Positions 59,399 through 64,000 of a stretch of 64,000 nt of DNA are shown here, piece by piece. Every line of letters begins with the position of its first letter. The stretch's first letter is position 1. The DNA lies in NCBI GenBank assembly GCA_028622995.1, contig JAJQJQ010000028.1, positions 930,001 through 994,000 on the forward strand, read 5' to 3'. The notes beneath the pieces were generated by a model. It saw nothing but the letters and a program-made list of their open reading frames with translations, searched no databases and was not told the DNA's origin. The DNA is from Panagrolaimus kolymaensis. Taxonomy: Eukaryota > Nematoda > Chromadorea > Rhabditida > Panagrolaimidae. The position numbers were made by a program, and so were the translations under genes.

Positions 59399-61040
59399 AT
59401 GTTTAAACGTAAAGTTTCTAATAATCTTACACCTTTAAAAGGTCCACCATCCAAAAAGGTAAGTTCTTTAAATTAAAATCTTTGATAGTTAAAGAAGGAT
59501 CGATTTTATAGGTAAAAATGCTTCCCCAACCCCAAAAAATCGAAGAGCTTGATATCGACGATCTTGCCGAAGATGATCTCTCAGATTTTGAGGATGGCGA
59601 TGAAGAATCATTTGATGAAGATGTTGAAAGTGAAATGAATTCAGAAAATGAAATGTTAGGCGCTGAAGATGAAGATGAGAGCCAAGAAGAGGAATCAGAG
59701 GATGAAAATAAAAATGGCGTTCTTCTCAAAAGCAAAACAATTAATTTTGCCATGGATTCTTCAGATGATGATGAATTTGGAGATATGAATCCCAAATCTT
59801 TTGTTATTGCTAGTAGCAAACGCAATAACGAAGACGATGAAGATGATTCAGATAAAGAAGTAAGCACATTACCAAATTGTTAATTCAGGAATTAATTCGG
59901 TGAAAAAAATTTTAAGGTTGAAATTGCTCTCAAAGCTGGTTTAGTCACCGCTCAAAATTTGGGTTTAAAATCAAAGCAAAGAGTTGCAGTCAATAATGTT
60001 GTAAGTTTTTAACAATTATTTTTATATATTCTTTACGGAAAATCAGAAATTTGTGACAGTTTTTGAAAATAAATTGCAAAACCTTAAAATTTATTTTTTC
60101 CTTTAAACAAATTTGCCCATTATTTGGGTTTTTTAAGAAAATTTTTTGTTTTTAAACTTAAATTTATCGAATTTATCGCATTTCTTAATGGTTCGATAAA
60201 ATAGTTATTTTTTAGGAAAAGATTAAACAAAAACTCTTCCAAATGGCCACCAAAGAACCATGGGAAAAAACCGTCGATGTTATAGTATCTCCCGAATTAG
60301 TTTTCACACACGATGTTAATAATGATTTTGAGCGTGAAGCACTTTTGTATGTTTCTTCATTTTCCTTCAAAGTTCAAGAAAAAATTTAAATTCTTAATAT
60401 TTTTAGTTACAAGCAAGCCCAAGATGGAGCTCGACAAGCCTTGACTAAACTTCGAAACCTTAAAATCCCCGTAGATCGTCCAGCGGATTATTTTGCGGAA
60501 ATGGTTAAACCCGATAATCATATGCATCGAGTTCGAAATGTTTTACAATCCAAACAAAAAGAAAATGATAAACGTGAAACGGTTCGTCGATTAAGAACTG
60601 AAAAGAAATTTGCTAGTAAAGTTCAAAAAGAAACTGAAACTCAACAACGAACAGAGAAAAAGAAATTTTTGGAAGCCGTTAAAAAGCATCGAAAAGGTAT
60701 GAAAGGCCAATTGGACACGATGTTAAATAACGCGAAATCAATGGATATGGATGAAGATGATGGAGGACGTCCAAATAATAATGGACCAGATAATCATCGT
60801 CGAGGTGGTGGTGAAAGAGACGGAAGTGGAAAAGGAAGGAAAAAGGTTTCTCGAACTGCAAGAGATAAAAAATATGGCTTTGGTGGAAAGAAACGTGGCA
60901 TCAAACGCAATGATAAAGCAAGCTTCGAAGATATTGGAGGAAAAAAGAAAGGCAAATTTGGTGGAGGTCGAGGCGGCGGCGGTGGTCGAGGCGGCGGTGG
61001 TCGAGGAGGCTCCAGTTCTAAATTTGGTAAACGTCGCTAA
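59399..61040 (+). CDS. EBP2: rRNA-processing protein EBP2 (EBNA1BP2 homologue)
   Basis: Five exons: 59399-59458, 59512-59859, 59917-60000, 60216-60346 and 60407-61040, total 1257 nt, 418 residues, close to family size. EBP2 is a conserved nucleolar protein needed for pre-rRNA processing and assembly of the large ribosomal subunit. The family core is present: NDFEREALFYKQAQDGA, then RPADYFAEMVKPDNHM and a long basic coiled-coil (KRETVRRLRTEKKFASKVQ). The first half is strongly acidic (DDLSDFEDGDEESFDED). The C terminus is Arg/Gly-rich (FGGGRGGGGGRGGGGRGG), a typical nucleolar RGG tail. A basic GKKRGIKRN motif would serve nucleolar targeting. Poly(A) signals AATAAA lie at 61042 and 61220. No damage seen. 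Confidence 0.95.
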
Positions 61041-61219
61041 AAATAAAATACCTTTTTGAAATTTCACTAAAATGTTTTACTATTGATTTTCTTAAAAATG
61101 TTTTTTTTGTTGACAAACTGTAGTGAATTTTTCAAATTTCGCTACATTTTTTTATATTTTTACTTTTGTTATCGAAATTTATATTTTTTTTGTTGAGTTT
61201 TATTTTGTGAGAAAAAATG

Positions 61220-61225
61220 AATAAA
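61220..61225 (+). terminator. Likely poly(A) signal of EBP2
   Basis: AATAAA about 180 nt after the stop; another at 61042 is very close to the stop and less likely to be used alone. Confidence 0.45.
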
Positions 61226-61591
61226 ATATTTAATCCAAAAATTTCTTTTCTTTTTCATTATTTAAAAAAAATATAGGGTTTATGAAAAGAAAAATTCTGC
61301 TTTTTAAAACAATACGATTTTTTCTCAGTCTTTTATATTTTTATTGTTACACCTCAAAATGGTTTTAAAAAAATCCATTGTTTTGATTTATCACAATTTA
61401 TTCTTCTTAATTTAAAGGAAAAAAAACCACGCCTGATAAAAAAAAGTTTAACAAAAATAATTAGAGCATTAAAAAGGTGTGTAAAATATAAAAAAGAGTT
61501 TTGAAAGCTGCTTATTATTTGCGCATTTTCCTTTTTAACGCAAAAAGTGTTTAAGTTTCATTTATTTATTTTTTTTTCTCATTAAATCACT
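61226..61591. other. Intergenic spacer
   Basis: AT-rich; no supported feature. It is the 5' region of the gene at 61592. Confidence 0.4.
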
Positions 61592-62809
61592 ATGGCTAAT
61601 TCATCACCGGCCACCATCAATGGATGCACAGTATTTCGACATAAATGCGGCGATGGATTTCCTAAAAATTGTACAATATTCTCTCCACCATCTTTAATCG
61701 TGCAAAACTTTTCAATACCTGAAAATATTGTTTATTATTTTGCCCAACATCCTCAATCACCAAAAATCCATAACAAATTGATTCAAGTTTCAAAATGGTT
61801 TTATTTCAGATATCCAGTGATTTCTTGTGAAAAACTTAGATCGTGGTGTGCGAACCGACGTATCGATTATAAACGAAATTATTTATTCATAAATAAAAAA
61901 TATTATCTCAGACCTTTACTGGATATACCAAAAAATCTTTGGATTTATGGTGAGCTTGAATTCACTTACCATCACAACCAAAAAACTTTCACATCGTCAT
62001 TAGCTTCCAAGCTATTTCGATGTGATATTATGAAACTTAATTTGGAACATCAAAATATTACTTTTGATGAATTAAATTTCTTAACTTCTTCCTATGAATT
62101 CTGTGATTTAAAACTTGCTCTCACTTCTGTTACTTATAAAGATTGTGGTACTATTGTTTCAATAGAAAAAATAATTGAATCAATTCCAAAACTCAAAAAT
62201 TTTCACTATGAGTCAAATGGCGAAGAAAATCTTATTGATTTAGTTACATCTCAAACAGTTAAAAATTTAATGGCTATTCACCATTTCGCTAACCTTGAAT
62301 TATTTTACTTAAAACTTTTTGGAAACGAATCATTTGATATTGAAACTTTTTTAAAGTGGCTTAAAGTAAGTCATATATTCTTTATATAAGTTTTTGACAA
62401 GTATTTTAGCAAAACTCTTCAAAAATGGAAGTCAACCTTTGCTTTTCCGATGATTATCTGAATAAAAAGGTACATAATTTTTGGGTTTTTAATTTGTGGG
62501 AATCATGTTTTAATAAAGTTTTTTTGGTTATTAATTTTGATGATAAAAATGATTAACAAACACGATTTTATTGTGTAAAGCATAAAAACGTAAAAATGTT
62601 CTAATTTTTTTCTTTAGTTTATTTCGGATGATTATAAAAAACGATTGCTAAAAGCTGCAAATAAAATAATTTACTCTGGTGTCACTGATGATCGCTCAAT
62701 TCCTCTAATATATTTCTCGGATATGGAGCAAGAAAGGGTTGATTTGTTACACCTTCATGATAAACAAAAACAAATTATGAAAGAAACCCAAGGAAAACTA
62801 ATTAAATAA
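61592..62809 (+). CDS. Nematode-type hypothetical protein (F-box/DUF38-like style)
   Basis: Three exons: 61592-62365, 62410-62469 and 62618-62809, sum 1026 nt, 341 residues, all phase 0 junctions (GTAAGT, GTACAT donors). It has a soluble composition with no signal peptide. Recurrent leucine/phenylalanine-spaced stretches such as NLELFYLKLFGNESFD and IETFLKWLK resemble the C-terminal region of large nematode families of F-box-associated or FTH/DUF38 proteins, but I see no F-box. Such families are lineage-specific and often multicopy. The end of exon 1 is confirmed by continuation into a lysine/aspartate-rich exon 3 ending in TAA. Function not assigned. Confidence 0.7.
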
Positions 62810-63763
62810 ATTTTTAATTATCCACCAAATGTGCCACCACTTAATTCATCGATAAATTTCGCTTACTCAATTTTTTTATAGTATCGCGCTTTTAAAAATT
62901 ATTATGTATGCGAATTGTAAAATAAACATAAATTTTTCACTTTTTTACAAACAAAAAAATTTGAACATTAACAATCAATCAAAATTTTGAATTATGTATT
63001 ATTGACTGACTTGAGTCAGAACATTGAGAATCGGGAGTGATTAATTTATATTTTCATTAGAAATATGCAATTTTTTTTTATTCGAATACGCAGAGCTTGG
63101 ATGGTCAAAAATTACATTCATAAAGCACCACAAACTAAGTCAAGTTTCCTTCATTTTTAGGGAGAAAAATCATCAAAAAAAAGTTTTGGTTGCATTTTTG
63201 CTATAAAAAAAGAGAAAGAAATAGTATTTCTTTCGCATCCTGGCACAATTTTTAAAATCACCATTTCTTTTCGTTGTTGTATTGCATGTAAACTTTTTTT
63301 TGGTTTTTTTTCTTTGTAATTTTTATTACCTCTCTAAGGTACTAATAACTTTTCAAGCCCTTTTTATAAAGTGGTTTGTAAAAAACTAAAATTTTGGAAA
63401 GCTTCCATGCAAATGGAAGCAAATTTATTTTTCTGTTTTTTTGTTATTCTTAGTTTCAACTATAAAGATTAACGCAAGCCTTCTTACTTCCATACTTTCG
63501 TTGCATATTCCCTTCAATTTGATTCTAACCTTTTTTTAAATTTCAATTAATCAATCCATAGTTGCATATCCTTTTCTTTATGTTGATAACTCGATTCTCT
63601 GAAAATTATGTCATCGTAATTACCTCCCTTTTTTTATGTGGTTTTTTAATTTTCTTTTACCATCAAAGACCATGAATAAAAAATGCTTCTTCTTATAACA
63701 AGTGTTAACTTTTTGTGATTCAACGGCATTATTAATTATAGCACAAGATAAAAAGTTAAAACA
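62810..63763. other. AT-rich intergenic region
   Basis: No gene, RNA or cassette unit recognised. A TTGACTGACTTGAGTCAG stretch near 63003 contains a short inverted repeat (CTGACTTGAGTCAG) of unknown meaning. Confidence 0.4.
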
Positions 63764-63895
63764 ATGGATCTTGAAATTTTAATTAAAAATGGAATTGAGC
63801 ATTTGCGCATATTGTTGGATGTTATAAATTGCATCCTTCAAAAACAGTATATATTTTTTATTTTTCAAAAACCAAACACTAAAATTGATAAGTAA
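63764..63895 (+). CDS. Possible first exon at the window edge
   Basis: MDLEILIKNGIEHLRILLD and a few following codons look protein-like, then the frame becomes Phe/Lys-rich before TAA. A gene starting here may continue past the window through an intron; alternatively it is a chance frame. Not recognised. Confidence 0.2.
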   Translation: MDLEILIKNGIEHLRILLDVINCILQKQYIFFIFQKPNTKIDK

Positions 63896-64000
63896 CTTTT
63901 CAAAAACTTTAAAAATAACAAAGTAACAGAAAGTTTTTTCAAAAACGACATTCGAAAAATGAGATACAATAATGAAACAAAACTACAAAACAAAAAAAGA

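Noticed and set aside
59427..59867. 146-codon Ser-rich minus frame
   Set aside because: Shadow of the acidic EBP2 exon 2 (Asp/Glu codons read backwards as Ser/Leu).
1..64000. tRNA or rRNA genes
   Set aside because: No GTTCGAATC-type T-loop with a matching A box and no conserved rRNA stretch was noticed on either strand; a dedicated scan was not possible.

Overview
**Organism.** The window is eukaryotic and very AT-rich, with small introns (about 30-420 bp) that start GT/GTAAG and end TTTTAG or TTTCAG. Several start codons sit a few bases after an acceptor-like ...TTTTAG, as expected for trans-spliced nematode mRNAs. Nematode-type 7TM chemoreceptors are present. I infer a nematode, perhaps a tylenchid or root-knot relative; the genus is not proven. 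Exon models were joined by hand, and those of the multi-exon genes add up to a multiple of three.

**Layout.** 0-14.3 kb: a repeat array of decayed cassettes carrying an HExxH metalloprotease active-site exon, interrupted by a minus-strand 7TM receptor (1729-3171) and a complete six-exon PP2C phosphatase (3943-5420). 15.2-16.5 kb: a plus-strand 7TM receptor with a MITE in its first intron. 17.9-23.7 kb (minus): a six-exon gene for a 1779-residue beta-helix protein resembling bacterial filamentous haemagglutinin. 25.7-39.9 kb (plus, head-to-head with it): a twelve-exon gene for a SecA-type ATPase of about 3664 residues, interrupted in exon 4 by a 1543-bp LTR element with identical LTRs and a 5-bp target duplication. 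40.4-41.8 kb: an orphan receptor exon and another 7TM receptor. 42-52.5 kb: a second decayed array, whose cassettes carry a trypsin-type TAAHC exon. 52.9-53.9 kb: a paralogue of the 15.2-kb receptor with a mutated splice donor. 54.0-55.2 kb: a secreted beta/gamma-crystallin plus aerolysin-like protein. 55.7-62.8 kb: a small hydrophilic protein, a multipass membrane protein, EBP2 (ribosome biogenesis) and a nematode-type hypothetical protein.

**How it fits together.** Most striking is the divergent pair of bacterial-type genes in a nematode-like, intron-containing context: a giant SecA-like motor and a three-module FHA-like beta-helix. In bacteria these families belong to one export route. Second are the two protease arrays, which share one plan: a poly-T/GAATATTT element, a nearly fixed distance, then a short exon for a catalytic-His motif. 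Each array lies between a minus-strand 7TM gene and a plus-strand 7TM gene, suggesting an ancient block duplication. Three hAT-type MITEs and one recent LTR insertion show mobile activity. PP2C and EBP2 look like ordinary housekeeping genes.
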